A stretch of DNA of 64,000 nucleotides from Leptolyngbya subtilissima AS-A7 (GTDB lineage Bacteria; Cyanobacteriota; Cyanobacteriia; Phormidesmidales; Phormidesmidaceae): the NCBI RefSeq assembly GCF_039962255.1, contig NZ_JAMPKY010000008.1, forward strand, positions 124,001 through 188,000, given 5' to 3'. Below the pieces are notes generated by a model that worked only from the letters and a program-made list of their open reading frames with translations, searched no databases and was not told where the DNA came from. Below are positions 31,025 to 40,646 of the stretch, piece after piece. How positions within the stretch are numbered: the first letter of the stretch is position 1; the number at the start of each line of letters is the position of its first letter. Made by a program: the position numbers and the translations under genes.

Positions 31025-31048
31025 TTAGCGAAGGTAAACCTTTGCTAA
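31025..31048 (+). repeat. 10-bp hairpin with tetraloop
   Basis: Arms 31025-31034 and 31039-31048 pair with one G-T wobble around TAAA. It lies 17 bases after the PpiC-type gene stop and has no T run. It could be a weak terminator or a leader structure of the export gene. Confidence 0.45.
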
Positions 31049-31132
31049 CTACGGAGGTCAAACTTAAGTCGATCGCCCATCATGAACTCGGGGCGCACCT
31101 GTAACATTTTGATACGATTGTCCAGACAGCCT

Positions 31133-31140
31133 AAGGAGGT
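31133..31140 (+). promoter_or_regulatory. Strong Shine-Dalgarno for the OPX gene
   Basis: AAGGAGGT lies 5 bases before the ATG at 31146, the best ribosome-binding site in the window, and fixes that start. Confidence 0.8.
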
Positions 31141-31145
31141 CAACC

Positions 31146-32285
31146 ATGACCCGCTTTCGACCGATGGACTGGGGAATGGGGGTGCTAATGGCCGCCGCCA
31201 CCTTCAGTGGTTTAGCTGGTAGAGCCTTGGCAGAAACTCTGCCCCTAAACAATCCGGCAGAGCCTGAAGAGGCTGCTCCGTCAATTATTCAAAGGTTACG
31301 AGAGCCTGGACTAGGCACAGCTGAGGAAAGTTTTCCTGAGGCCTATGTGCTGGGACCAGGCGATCGCATCCGCATCGATATTTTCAACATTCCAGAGTTC
31401 AGCGGCCCCGAAAACGGCATTCACGAGGTGCTGGTCGATGGCACATTGTCCCTTCCCATGGCTGGGGTAGTAGCCGTGCAAGGGCTGACCTTAGCCGAAA
31501 CTCAAGCGGCCTTAGTCGACAGCTATGCCCCATTGCTGACCCGGCCGCCCCAGCTCACTGTCACACTGCTGTCGGTCCGCCCGGTGCGGGTGGTGGTGGC
31601 TGGCGAAGTCAACCGCCCTGGTACCTACACCATTGAGCTAGAGGCCGAAGCCAGCGGGGGCAGCGCCGGGGCCGGTCGCCAGTGGCCCACCCTCACCCAG
31701 GTGATTCAGGAAGCGGGGGGCATTACCCAGCAGGCCAACATTAAAGATATTCAGGTGCGGCGGCCCCAGCGCCAGGGTGAGGCCGTTCTCACTACCAGTC
31801 TGTGGGAGCTAATTCGCACCGGCGACATTAGCCAAGATGTGCGTCTGCGCGACGGCGACACCATTGTGATTCCCAAAGCCGTAGCGATCGTGCCCGAGGA
31901 GTCAGTGGCGATTTCTAGCGCCAACTTTTCTCCAGAGGAAATACCAGTGCAGGTAGTTGGTGAAGTAGCACGCCCCGGCGGGGTAACGCTGCCCGCTAAC
32001 TCCACCCTGAATCAGGCCATTCTGGCCGCAGGCGGATTTCAGCGCAGTCGGGCCCGGAATTCCACGGTAGAGCTAGTCCGGCTCAACCCCGATGGCAGCG
32101 TTGACCAACGCACCGTGAACGTCGATCTATCTGCGGCTGCTAACGACACCACTAACCCGATATTGCGTCCCAACGACGTAGTGATTGTGGACCGCAATAT
32201 CGCCGCCGCCGCTGGCGACACCCTAGGACTCTTTCTGAGCCCTTTTACGTCTCTGACTACTGTCTTGCGGATACTCGGCTTTTAA
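31146..32285 (+). CDS. OPX polysaccharide export protein (Wza-like)
   Basis: This is the periplasmic/outer-membrane export channel of the capsule and exopolysaccharide pathways. The 379-aa protein has a signal peptide ending near ALAETL (residue about 29), the polysaccharide-export domain (YVLGPGDRIRIDIFNIPEF from about 67) and two SLBB domains (RVVVAGEVNRPGTYTI near 150; VQVVGEVARPGGVTL near 267). The signal peptide has no lipobox Cys, unlike E. coli Wza, and the C-terminus is short (SLTTVLRILGF). It therefore may need a separate outer-membrane pore. It is followed by its usual partner, a Wzc-like kinase. Confidence 0.92.
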   Translation: MTRFRPMDWGMGVLMAAATFSGLAGRALAETLPLNNPAEPEEAAPSIIQRLREPGLGTAEESFPEAYVLGPGDRIRIDIFNIPEFSGPENGIHEVLVDGTLSLPMAGVVAVQGLTLAETQAALVDSYAPLLTRPPQLTVTLLSVRPVRVVVAGEVNRPGTYTIELEAEASGGSAGAGRQWPTLTQVIQEAGGITQQANIKDIQVRRPQRQGEAVLTTSLWELIRTGDISQDVRLRDGDTIVIPKAVAIVPEESVAISSANFSPEEIPVQVVGEVARPGGVTLPANSTLNQAILAAGGFQRSRARNSTVELVRLNPDGSVDQRTVNVDLSAAANDTTNPILRPNDVVIVDRNIAAAAGDTLGLFLSPFTSLTTVLRILGF

Positions 32286-32419
32286 CACCGCGTCCCGGCG
32301 GCAGTCTAAACCCGCATCAAAACTTGTGGTTTAGGTTCAATCAGATCTGAATCTAGGTCAGTTTTGAAGTTTTGAGCTATAAATTAACGAACTCTTGGGA
32401 GTATTCCCAGATATACCCT

Positions 32420-34711
32420 ATGCCTTTTCCCCCTTCCTCCACCCATGAAACCAACGGCAACGGTCACGGCCATGCCAAGCCTGGTTTTATGACTGTTATG
32501 GCGCCGCCATCCCTGGTGGAGCAGAGAGATGAGGTAGACTTCAATCGGATCGCAGGGGTGTTTAAGCGTCGAGCGGGCATTTTTTTGGGTGTGGCGGCTC
32601 TTTCCTTAGCAGGGTTCACCCTCTGGAACCTCAGCCGTCCACCAGCCTACAGCGGTAATGCTAGCCTGCTGGTAGAGCCCGTGACTGCCATTAATACTCC
32701 GGGCCTAGACACAGTTACCGGAGTCCCTAGCCCATTAGTCTCTACTAGCCTTGATTACACCAGCCAAATTCGAGTGCTGCGCGGTCCGGCGGTGATCAAT
32801 CCTATTTTGGATAAGATCCAGCAGCGATACCCTGACATCAGCTACAACTCCCTACTCAACGGCCTGGACATTACCCAAGAAGGGGAATCTAAGGTGCTGC
32901 GCATTACCTACAGTAACGCTGACCCAGCGGTAGTAGGGTTTGTGCTCAACCAGGTAGTCGAAGGTTTTGTCAACTACAGCGTGCAAGACCGTCAGGGAGA
33001 GCTGCGCCGAGGTCTAACGTTTTTAGATGAACAGCTGCAGGAAAAATGGCAGGAAGTTGCGGCTATTGAGGGGGAGCTCAGCGAGTTTCAAAAGCGCTAT
33101 GACCTAGTCGATGTCAACGCCACTAGCGAGAGCGTTACCCAACGGCTCAACCAAATGCTGGCTGACCAGGAACAGCTACGGGTGGAGCTTACCGCCCTAG
33201 ATCCCCTCTACGAAAATCTGCGGAACCAGGTAGGCTTTGACCCCAATACCGCCATTCGGGTGGCAAACCTCAACGAGTCACCGACCTACCAGTCGCTACT
33301 GGAAGATTTGCGTGAGATCGAACAGACCATTGCCGCGGAGTCAGCCCGGTTTCAGGCTGACACTCCTATGATTGAAGCGCTGACAGACGAGCGGGAGAAG
33401 CTTTTACCGCTGCTGGAGGCGGAAGCCCAGCGCCTCGTGGGGTCGGCGGTAGAAGCCGAAACTTTGGGCTACCAAGGATCGGTAAGTCGAGATTTGATGC
33501 AGCAGCTGGTTGATACCGCCAACCAAATGCAGGTATTGCAAACCCAGGATCAAGCGATTGGCCAAGCTGTGCAGCAGCTGCGGGCAGAGATTCAGCGGTT
33601 AGCAGACCTCTCCCGGTCGTATCAGCAGATTAGCCGCGAGCTGACCGTAGCGGAGACTAGCCTCGATCAGCTTTTGGCAAGTCGGCAAGATCTGCGGTTT
33701 CAAATGGCGCGGCAGGCGTCGCCGTGGGAGCTGATTTCTCCCCTAAATGAGACGAGCATTGCGGAAACGAGCAACCTGCCCCGCAAACTGCTGCTCAGCA
33801 CGGTGTTGAGCCTGATGCTGGGAGGAACTGCGGCGTTGCTGCGCGATCGCCTCGACCAAGCCTTTCATAGCACTGACGAACTGATCAAAGCGACTCAATT
33901 GCCCAACTTGGCTGGGGTACCCAATGCCTCAGCCTTGCAAAAGCAGCCCCTGCTGATGGTGCCCAATCTATCTGCCACTATGGCCGATGTGCTTACCCAA
34001 AACCAGAGCCCCCACAAGCTATACACCTCCTTTAGCTTTGCCGAGGCATTCTACTCACTAGAGGCCAACTTGCGCATGCTCAGCTCTGATACCCCTATAC
34101 AGGTGGTAGCGCTGACCTCCTCAGAGCCCGGTGAGGGTAAATCAACCATATGCGCCCACTTGGCTATTGCTGCCGCTAACATGGGCCGCCGCGTACTGTT
34201 AATTGACGGTGATCTGCGCAAGCCCAGTCAGCATCTGATTTTTGGCCAACCAAACCGTCAGGGGTTGAGTGATCTGATTACTCAACCGCTCGATGACCCC
34301 ATGGATCTAGTTCAGGTGATACCGGGTAATCCCAACCTACACTTGCTAACGGCAGGGGCACGGCCCCCCGCCCCTGGTCGCCTGCTGTCATCGCGCAAAA
34401 TGCAGCAGATTACTGAGCAGTACCGCCGCCACTTTGACCTAATGATTTTTGATACCCCACCCCTAGCAGGCGGGATGGTTGATGCCAAGCTGGCCGCAGC
34501 CCACGCCGATGGGCTACTGCTAGTGGTGCGACTCAATCGGTCTGAGCGAGCGGAGATCCAAAGGGTGCTAGCCGACCTGGGCAACACAGTCCAGGCTCCG
34601 CTGCTGGGTCTGGTGGTCAATGGTGTGCCCCACAGCCGTCAGAGTGGCTACGACTATTACTACGGTTACTACGGTCGCCCTAGAGTGGCCGCAGGGATCA
34701 ATGACGGTTAG
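32420..34711 (+). CDS. Polysaccharide co-polymerase/tyrosine autokinase (Wzc-like)
   Basis: This BY-kinase regulates chain length and export of surface polysaccharides. With the ATG at 32420 it has 763 aa; an in-frame TTG at 32372 is less likely. In order: a Wzz region with a first membrane helix near 50-70, a long periplasmic coiled-coil region (about 190-425), a second helix near 450-470, and the cytoplasmic kinase with Walker A SEPGEGKST near 568, the Walker A' LLIDGDLRKPS, Walker B IFDTPPLAGG near 676, and the C-terminal tyrosine cluster GYDYYYGYYG near 744. Both halves are fused, as in proteobacterial Wzc. It is 135 bases after the OPX gene. Confidence 0.94.
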   Translation: MPFPPSSTHETNGNGHGHAKPGFMTVMAPPSLVEQRDEVDFNRIAGVFKRRAGIFLGVAALSLAGFTLWNLSRPPAYSGNASLLVEPVTAINTPGLDTVTGVPSPLVSTSLDYTSQIRVLRGPAVINPILDKIQQRYPDISYNSLLNGLDITQEGESKVLRITYSNADPAVVGFVLNQVVEGFVNYSVQDRQGELRRGLTFLDEQLQEKWQEVAAIEGELSEFQKRYDLVDVNATSESVTQRLNQMLADQEQLRVELTALDPLYENLRNQVGFDPNTAIRVANLNESPTYQSLLEDLREIEQTIAAESARFQADTPMIEALTDEREKLLPLLEAEAQRLVGSAVEAETLGYQGSVSRDLMQQLVDTANQMQVLQTQDQAIGQAVQQLRAEIQRLADLSRSYQQISRELTVAETSLDQLLASRQDLRFQMARQASPWELISPLNETSIAETSNLPRKLLLSTVLSLMLGGTAALLRDRLDQAFHSTDELIKATQLPNLAGVPNASALQKQPLLMVPNLSATMADVLTQNQSPHKLYTSFSFAEAFYSLEANLRMLSSDTPIQVVALTSSEPGEGKSTICAHLAIAAANMGRRVLLIDGDLRKPSQHLIFGQPNRQGLSDLITQPLDDPMDLVQVIPGNPNLHLLTAGARPPAPGRLLSSRKMQQITEQYRRHFDLMIFDTPPLAGGMVDAKLAAAHADGLLLVVRLNRSERAEIQRVLADLGNTVQAPLLGLVVNGVPHSRQSGYDYYYGYYGRPRVAAGINDG

Positions 34712-34774
34712 TCGATGGTTGCCCTGTGAACAGCAGGTGTGGTGATAACAACGGGATGTGAGGAGCAATAGGGA

Positions 34775-36835
34775 ATGAAGCGCAAATCAAGACCACTAAT
34801 TACTGGCGGACTATTGGGGCTAGCTGGACTAGGGTTGCTGCCATCACAGGCTGAAGCCACCCTTGACAACTTGGCTGTAGCCCCTGATCCTAATTTGGGC
34901 ACGGCTCTAGGTGTAGATCCGCACCCGGTGATGGAGCCCGAACCGTCGGCCCAGACCACCGAACCTCAAATCGACGAGCAGGGGGTGCCCCAACCTGCTT
35001 GGACTCCAGATGGAAATCACCCTGTTGTGGCCGCAGCGGCGACTGCTGCTCAGCAACCAGCGCTAGCAGCAGCGGTCGTCATCCCTCAGACAGAGCTATC
35101 GGCTCCGGCCACTGCTGCCGTAGAAAGCAGTATTTCAGAAATCTCAGAAATCTCAGAACCCGCCGTCATAGCTGCCCCGACAGCAGTGCCAGAGGCCATC
35201 GCGATCGCCCCTGCTGCCGCACCAAACCCAGCATTGGTGAGTCCAGAACCCTCAGTCAATACTCTGGCAGATCTGCCAGTCACCCCTGCGCCAACGCTAG
35301 AGGTGACTCAAGCTGAAATGCCAGAGGCCGCAGACAGTAACCAGGCTGCGATCGCCAGTCCTTCCATCGACACGCCTGCTACCCCGGTAGTTATTGAGAA
35401 CATTGCTGACAGCACCGAGGCTGCGCCAACCGTTACTCCAGCTGAAGTTAGCACCAAACCCACAGCCAGTAAACCCGCCCAGGTTCTTCAGCTACCTGGG
35501 GTAGCGCCTCGCCCCGCAATTCCTACAGCAGTAGAGCGTTTAGCTGCCACCCCAACGCCGATCGCGCTCCCCCCAGCCCCAGAGGCCACCCTTGATCGCC
35601 CTGCCTCTGAGGCAGTGACATCCGCCTCTAGTACCGGGTTGCGGCAGCCCCCTAATGTGGCAGCCCTGCGATCGCGGTCAACAGCGGTTCAAGCGTTGCT
35701 GCGCGACCTGCGCACCGCCTACGGCCTGGAGATCCAGGGTGACCCTGCCCAACCAGTCTCTCAGTCTGAAACCGTAAGCCGGGAGCCACAGCTGCCGCCG
35801 CTGCCCTCACGAGCCAACCGTAGCACTTCGTCTGAAAACACCGCCGCTAATCAAATTCCTGTAGCTGCCCCATTGCCTGCCCCGGCGATAGCTCGTCAGA
35901 CCGCTGAGCGAGAGCCACAGTTACCGTCATTCGCCGGACAGAGTTCCAACGTCGCTCTAGCCTTACCGTCCCCTCGACCCACCCTGTCGACTGGTCGGAC
36001 CGCCCTAGCCTCGCCGCCAGTAGAGCTATCCGCAGCCCCGCTCTCTGCCGATACTGTTCCCGTCACCACCGCTCAAGCCACACCACCGTCTTCCGATGCG
36101 ACCCAGCTGCGCGACAGTCTGCGCGTTCCACCGCTCACGACCGCCGCTGGAGCTACACGCTCTTTTCCCCCCTCGCCTAATGCCGGCATTCCATCGGCCT
36201 TTGGGGCCAACTGGGGAGATGTGTTTTTTAGCGCCTCGCTAGCTGGAGCCGATCGCATTCGCCCTGAGGCCGATGGTAGTCTCTCTATGGGCTTTGGGTT
36301 AGGCGACTCGCGCCGGGCCGTAGGGGTTGAGCTAGCCTACAACCTACAGAGCGTGCGACGGTTTGGCGAAAACGGCGGCTTCGACGCCAAAATTCATCGT
36401 CAGGTCTACAGCAATGAAGAAACCCAGGTGGCCGCCGCCGTGGGGATCAATAATTTTGCGTCCTATGGTGCCAATACCAACGGCAGCGAGTCCAGTCCCT
36501 ACGGTGTGGTCACGGCGGCTTATCTACTCCAGCCAGAACATCCCAGTAACCGTCTGCCCATTACCGCCTCCCTAGGGCTAGGGGGCGGTGCTTTCAGCGG
36601 TGAAAGTAGCGATGTAGGAGTGTTTGCCGGCGTTGGGCTCCAAGTGCATCCACAATTTTCTATCAATACTGCCTGGAGTGGTGTGGGTCTAAATGTGGGA
36701 GCTTCCATTGTGCCAGTGACCACGGTACCCCTTACCCTCAACTTGCTCTATGGCGACGTCGGCAACAATACGCGGGCGGGTTCCGTCGCAGTGTTGAGTA
36801 TCGGCTACGGCTTTAACTTCAGTCCCCGATTTTAA
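34775..36835 (+). CDS. Secreted Ala/Pro-rich protein with C-terminal beta-barrel-like domain
   Basis: I do not recognise a named family. The 686-aa protein starts with a signal peptide (RPLITGGLLGLAGLGLLPSQAEA), followed by a low-complexity Ala/Pro/Thr/Ser-rich stretch of about 430 residues with short repeats (EISEISEP; REPQLP twice). The C-terminal about 210 residues (from FGANWGDVFFSASL) alternate hydrophobic and polar residues, with Gly-rich turns and a terminal Phe (SIGYGFNFSPRF), which looks like an outer-membrane barrel with a BAM-recognition end. GAGGAG precedes the ATG. Its position right after the OPX and Wzc-like genes suggests a role in export. This inference is untested. Confidence 0.65.
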   Translation: MKRKSRPLITGGLLGLAGLGLLPSQAEATLDNLAVAPDPNLGTALGVDPHPVMEPEPSAQTTEPQIDEQGVPQPAWTPDGNHPVVAAAATAAQQPALAAAVVIPQTELSAPATAAVESSISEISEISEPAVIAAPTAVPEAIAIAPAAAPNPALVSPEPSVNTLADLPVTPAPTLEVTQAEMPEAADSNQAAIASPSIDTPATPVVIENIADSTEAAPTVTPAEVSTKPTASKPAQVLQLPGVAPRPAIPTAVERLAATPTPIALPPAPEATLDRPASEAVTSASSTGLRQPPNVAALRSRSTAVQALLRDLRTAYGLEIQGDPAQPVSQSETVSREPQLPPLPSRANRSTSSENTAANQIPVAAPLPAPAIARQTAEREPQLPSFAGQSSNVALALPSPRPTLSTGRTALASPPVELSAAPLSADTVPVTTAQATPPSSDATQLRDSLRVPPLTTAAGATRSFPPSPNAGIPSAFGANWGDVFFSASLAGADRIRPEADGSLSMGFGLGDSRRAVGVELAYNLQSVRRFGENGGFDAKIHRQVYSNEETQVAAAVGINNFASYGANTNGSESSPYGVVTAAYLLQPEHPSNRLPITASLGLGGGAFSGESSDVGVFAGVGLQVHPQFSINTAWSGVGLNVGASIVPVTTVPLTLNLLYGDVGNNTRAGSVAVLSIGYGFNFSPRF

Positions 36836-36902
36836 GCCCCTTTCATCTGCTACTGCTCCCTTCGACATCAACTGCACTTCATTCCTAGTTAGGAGAATCC
36901 CC

Positions 36903-37898
36903 GTGGACAAACTGGCGCGCCCGCTACGGCAAACATGGCTCATGCTAATTCTGGTAAGCGGCAGCTTGGCGATCGCCCTGCCCGGCCACAGTGGTTCGGT
37001 CCCCACGGGGCTGACCAGCGGCGTCAGCGTCGGCGGCTCAAACTTGTTGCCGATTGGGGCATCAACCCTATGCGGTCACCAAGAGGTGGATCAAGGGGTG
37101 GAGCCACCCCTATGCGGGGAACAGCTACTAGAGTCAGCCTCTGCCAACGCCACCGTAGACCCGATCACCGGCGATATCACCCTAACCACCACCGCTCAGC
37201 AGGCGCTCAATACTTCGGCCAATCAAATTGCTCAGGGGCTCCAGAGCACTAACCCCGTCCTGGCCGTTCTCCTGACCACGCCAGGAGAAATTAGCTTAAC
37301 CAGCCCTAGCCCTGTAGGAGCTAGCGGCCCCAGCGAGGACGAAGATGGTGTCGAGACAGTGGATGACATGGCGGCGGCCGCAGCTGCGGCGATCGCCAAT
37401 GGCGAAAGCGTCTCACTTACTAGCAGTCGGGGAACCCTCGGGATTGCTGCCCCCACCGTTGCCGAAGCCGGCGGCAGCGGTTCTATCCTGGTCACCTCGG
37501 CGGTATTCACGCTCCAGGGTGGCACCCCTATGGTGGCACCCCTACGGGGCACCTTGGCGCAAATTGCCAATACTACCGGCTTTTTAGCCGCCGCCTTTGC
37601 GACTGGCCTGACCCCCAGTCAGGTAGCGCCTTTCACTGAAATGGCCCTAGCCGGAGCAGACTACCGCGAGCTAGTGACGCTGTTCAACGCGGTTAGTGGG
37701 CTGATTCCCCCCCAGCCTCGGCCTCGCTCTACGGTCATAGCCGTTGACCCCACCCTGCTAGAGCAAGCTATTCAAGCCTACAACCGCATTGTTGATAACA
37801 GCGCTCCGGAGACCTTGGCGACCTTAAACCAAAACTCAGATTTTGTCGCCCTGGGGCGATCGCTACAACAGTTGCGGACAGCCATTGAGGTTAGTTAA
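36903..37898 (+). CDS. Secreted protein of unknown function
   Basis: This 331-aa protein starts at a GTG preceded by TAGGAGA. Residues 1-29 form a signal peptide (TWLMLILVSGSLAIALPG). The mature part is rich in Ala, Thr, Ser and Val, with a pair of cysteines near residues 58 and 70 (TLCGHQ, PPLCGEQ), a hydrophilic acidic stretch (GPSEDEDGVETVDD) and a helical C-terminus. A short near-repeat (GGTPMVAPLRGT) is visible. It follows the barrel-like protein by 67 bases and is probably co-transcribed with it. No family was recognised. Confidence 0.6.
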   Translation: MDKLARPLRQTWLMLILVSGSLAIALPGHSGSVPTGLTSGVSVGGSNLLPIGASTLCGHQEVDQGVEPPLCGEQLLESASANATVDPITGDITLTTTAQQALNTSANQIAQGLQSTNPVLAVLLTTPGEISLTSPSPVGASGPSEDEDGVETVDDMAAAAAAAIANGESVSLTSSRGTLGIAAPTVAEAGGSGSILVTSAVFTLQGGTPMVAPLRGTLAQIANTTGFLAAAFATGLTPSQVAPFTEMALAGADYRELVTLFNAVSGLIPPQPRPRSTVIAVDPTLLEQAIQAYNRIVDNSAPETLATLNQNSDFVALGRSLQQLRTAIEVS

Positions 37899-38655
37899 TA
37901 TCTCAGGTCCATCAATTACAAGTAAGATGTCTATTCCTGCGCCTCAATGTGAGGAGTAAAGCTCAGTCGGAGAAGTATATTTAGTCGAGCTTGACTTTAT
38001 CAAAAAGACTTGCACTGAACCGCTGTTTTGTTTACAGCGGATAGGAGTTTATTGAGCAAATCTAACTCAATAATTTCAGTTTATGGTGGTTGATTGCGAT
38101 TTTTCTTGAGTAAAAGTGAATCCACCATAGAAAGTTGCTTGAAGTTCATCCCTAAGATAGATTCCGAAAACTTTGCTCCTAGACTTATATAAGGTCGGCA
38201 AAGACTCAAGCTTTGCTTTTACACTGGCATCTTAACTAACACTTAGATAAGCATTTTTTAGAAGCGGTTGTCTTAACGATTTAGTCGAGTAGGTCAGATG
38301 CTGAGCCCAAAAATTTAGTGCTATTCGTCCCTAAACCTTTCCAAAAAGTGAGGGCTAACTTTGAATTTTAAAGGCCCGAATTCGCAATCATGAGGTAAAT
38401 TGTAAAAAATAATATTTTCAGGGCCTCTCTCATCAACCCTCAAGAAATACTCTGACCACAAAGAATAGATTTTGAAATTTAGTGACAACCTCGAAAATGT
38501 TGCCCCCAATACATACTTTGAGCTCTAGTTAAGGGCAATATCACGTCTAATTGAGGTGATTTTTTAACTGATAGACCTGCAGCCATCTAGAAACTAAAGC
38601 TCAAAACAGAGTATTTGGTTGTCATCCGTGTTGCATCGCACAATGAGTGGATCCT
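37899..38655. other. Gene-free stretch of about 750 bases
   Basis: AT-rich, with no accepted gene. A 62-codon minus-strand frame (38321-38509) is not convincing. A 7-bp hairpin (38020-38026 with 38034-38040) is the only clear structure. It marks the break between the envelope-machinery genes and the glycosyltransferase part of the locus and probably contains the promoter of the gene at 38656. Confidence 0.45.
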
Positions 38656-39957
38656 ATGAGAGCAAACCACAGCCGGCCTAGCCTTCCCTTGCAGGTCTCA
38701 ATTCTGACTCAGTTTTTTCCACCCGACTACGCCGCTACCGGGCAGCTTGTGGAAGAACTAGCCCAGAGCTTTAGTCGACAGGGGGTAGGGGTGCAGGTGT
38801 TTGCAGGACAGCCCGGCTACGCCTACGATCGCAGGCTCGCTCCCAAGCAGGAGGAGGCCCAGGGAGTAACTATTCGCCGCACACGCACCTCGCGGCTCTG
38901 GCCCAAGCGAATTCGAGGGCGCGCAGTGGGCGGGTTGCTCTACTGTTTGCGATCGCTCATCAAGCTCCTTCACCCAGCCCGCCGCGGCCAGCTGTTGATA
39001 GTCACCACCGAACCTCCCTATCTGCCGGTACTGGCTTATCTAATGTATTGCCTGTTTGGCCAACCCTATCTGTGCGTGGTGTACGACCTTTACCCCGAAG
39101 TGGCCTTGGCCCTGGGAGTGGTCTCAAAACGTCACTGGCTGGTGCGCCTGTGGCGCTGGCTCAACTGTCGCACCTGGCAGCGAGCTGAGGCCATTGTGGT
39201 GCTGAGCCAAACCATGAAGCAGCGCATTGTCGATCACTGCCCCGAAGCCGCCGACAAAATAGCGGTGATTCACAACTGGGCTGACCCCAGCCTGATTGTT
39301 CCATTGCCAAAAGCGAACAACTGGTTCGCTTTACACCATCAGCTCGATCAAGTCTTTACGGTTCTCTACTCCGGCAATATGGGGCGCTGTCACGACATGG
39401 ACACTATCTTGGCAGCAGCCTTTGCTCTGCGCCACGAGCCCGTTAGGTTTGTGTTTATCGGTGCCGGGGCCAAGCGCCAGCTCTGTATAGACCGTACGGC
39501 CCGCGCAGCGCTGACCAATTGCTTGTTTCTGCCCTACCAAGCAAAAGAAACCCTGCCCTTTTCTCTCACCGCCTGTGACCTCAGCTTGGTCAGCCTGGTA
39601 GAAGGGGTAGAAGGGCTAGTGGCCCCCAGCAAACTGTACGGCAGCCTAGCTGCAGGCCGACCTGTGGCTGCTATTTGCGAACCCCATTCCTACCTGCGAT
39701 CGCTGCTGGCCGAAGGGGGATTTGGTCGTGCCTTTAGCAATGGCGATGGTGCGGGGCTAGCCAATTTCATTCGAACACTGGTGGCCAACCCGGCTCTAGT
39801 TCAACAGATGGGTAGCCGAGGTCGTCGCTACATGCAGCAAAAGTTTACCCCCGAGCAGGGTACCAACCGCTATTTTGAGGTTGTAAAAGCTTGCCTGCAA
39901 ACTCCAGTAGCGCCTCCGCTGGCTGAGGTGCCCAAGGCTACTGTCTCTCGCCTCTGA
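38656..39957 (+). CDS. Glycosyltransferase family 4, WcaI-like
   Basis: This is a GT-B fold transferase that probably adds a sugar to a lipid-linked intermediate. The N-terminal domain begins VSILTQFFPPDYAATGQLVEEL, typical of the WcaI-like group. The donor-binding C-terminal domain has VLYSGNMGRCHD and the acidic segment EGVEGLVAPSKLYGSLAAGRPV. Composition is host-like, with several HIP1 sites. The ATG at 38656 is chosen over a GTG three codons earlier. No ribosome-binding site is clear. Confidence 0.85.
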   Translation: MRANHSRPSLPLQVSILTQFFPPDYAATGQLVEELAQSFSRQGVGVQVFAGQPGYAYDRRLAPKQEEAQGVTIRRTRTSRLWPKRIRGRAVGGLLYCLRSLIKLLHPARRGQLLIVTTEPPYLPVLAYLMYCLFGQPYLCVVYDLYPEVALALGVVSKRHWLVRLWRWLNCRTWQRAEAIVVLSQTMKQRIVDHCPEAADKIAVIHNWADPSLIVPLPKANNWFALHHQLDQVFTVLYSGNMGRCHDMDTILAAAFALRHEPVRFVFIGAGAKRQLCIDRTARAALTNCLFLPYQAKETLPFSLTACDLSLVSLVEGVEGLVAPSKLYGSLAAGRPVAAICEPHSYLRSLLAEGGFGRAFSNGDGAGLANFIRTLVANPALVQQMGSRGRRYMQQKFTPEQGTNRYFEVVKACLQTPVAPPLAEVPKATVSRL

Positions 39958-40085
39958 CCGCACCAACCATGGCAAAAGAATCTTAAAAAACTGGCTTTAG
40001 CCCTTGCCTAATTCAATAAATCCTGTACCCTTCTGGCATGGAGTGGGCTTTGATGGTCACTGCGATCTCAGTCTCTCCCCCGCAA

Positions 40086-40103
40086 CCTCGGCATCCGCCG
40101 AGG
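40086..40103 (+). repeat. GC-rich 7-bp hairpin with 4-base loop
   Basis: CCTCGGC (40086-40092) pairs with GCCGAGG (40097-40103). It lies 129 bases after the glycosyltransferase stop and lacks a T run, so its function is unclear. Confidence 0.4.
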
Positions 40104-40187
40104 CCGTAGTCCAGGACGGGTGTGGCTATCTTTATCCAATGCCTTTTAGTTATTAGTTAGCCCTGTGCTCTTTGCCATTTTTCCAAT

Positions 40188-40613
40188 ATGACTCAGCCCC
40201 GCCGCAATCGTAGCCGATCTAAACGACGCGCCATTTACTGCCCCGACCACGGCACCTACCTCGACAGCGTTAGCCAAAAGTATCCGCTCTACACAACTGA
40301 GCCCGAGCATCTCCAGCAGCGAGGGTTGAGCCGACTGCGATCGCTCACCGTCATCGCCGGTTACGGCACCGTTCCCTTAACCGGTGAATGGCTCGAGGCC
40401 TTTTGGTGCGATCACTGCCAAGAAACCCGCTGGTACCATGTCCATAGAACCGTCGCTAATCGCTACATGGTTGTAGCCGCGCCAGAACACCTCTGGCTGC
40501 AAGCCAGCGGCGTAATTCTTCCCACCGGCAACCCCAGCGTTAGCGAATTTACCCGCCGCCAGGCTCGCCAAACCCAGTACCAGGGCATCAAAGACTTTCG
40601 CCGCATTGGTTAA
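40188..40613 (+). CDS. Conserved cyanobacterial hypothetical protein with paired Cys motifs
   Basis: This 141-aa protein has a basic N-terminus (MTQPRRNRSRSKRRA), then YCPDHGTYLDS with Cys 18 and His 21, and later WCDHCQETRWYHVHR with Cys 74 and 77. The Cys/His spacing suggests one zinc site, which is inference. I recall similar proteins in other cyanobacteria without an assigned function. It lies 33 bases upstream of the ABC permease gene and may share its transcript, but its sequence gives no hint of a role in polysaccharide synthesis. Confidence 0.7.
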   Translation: MTQPRRNRSRSKRRAIYCPDHGTYLDSVSQKYPLYTTEPEHLQQRGLSRLRSLTVIAGYGTVPLTGEWLEAFWCDHCQETRWYHVHRTVANRYMVVAAPEHLWLQASGVILPTGNPSVSEFTRRQARQTQYQGIKDFRRIG

Positions 40614-40646
40614 GCTAGCGGTTAATTCCGACTTAGGTAACTCTCA

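Noticed and set aside
35135-35158. Nine-base tandem repeat inside the Ala/Pro-rich protein gene
   Set aside because: Under three copies and in frame (Ser-Glu-Ile); part of the low-complexity region rather than a separate element.
38321-38509. Minus-strand frame of 62 codons in the gap before the glycosyltransferases
   Set aside because: AT-rich, with no recognisable motif or ribosome-binding site; probably chance.
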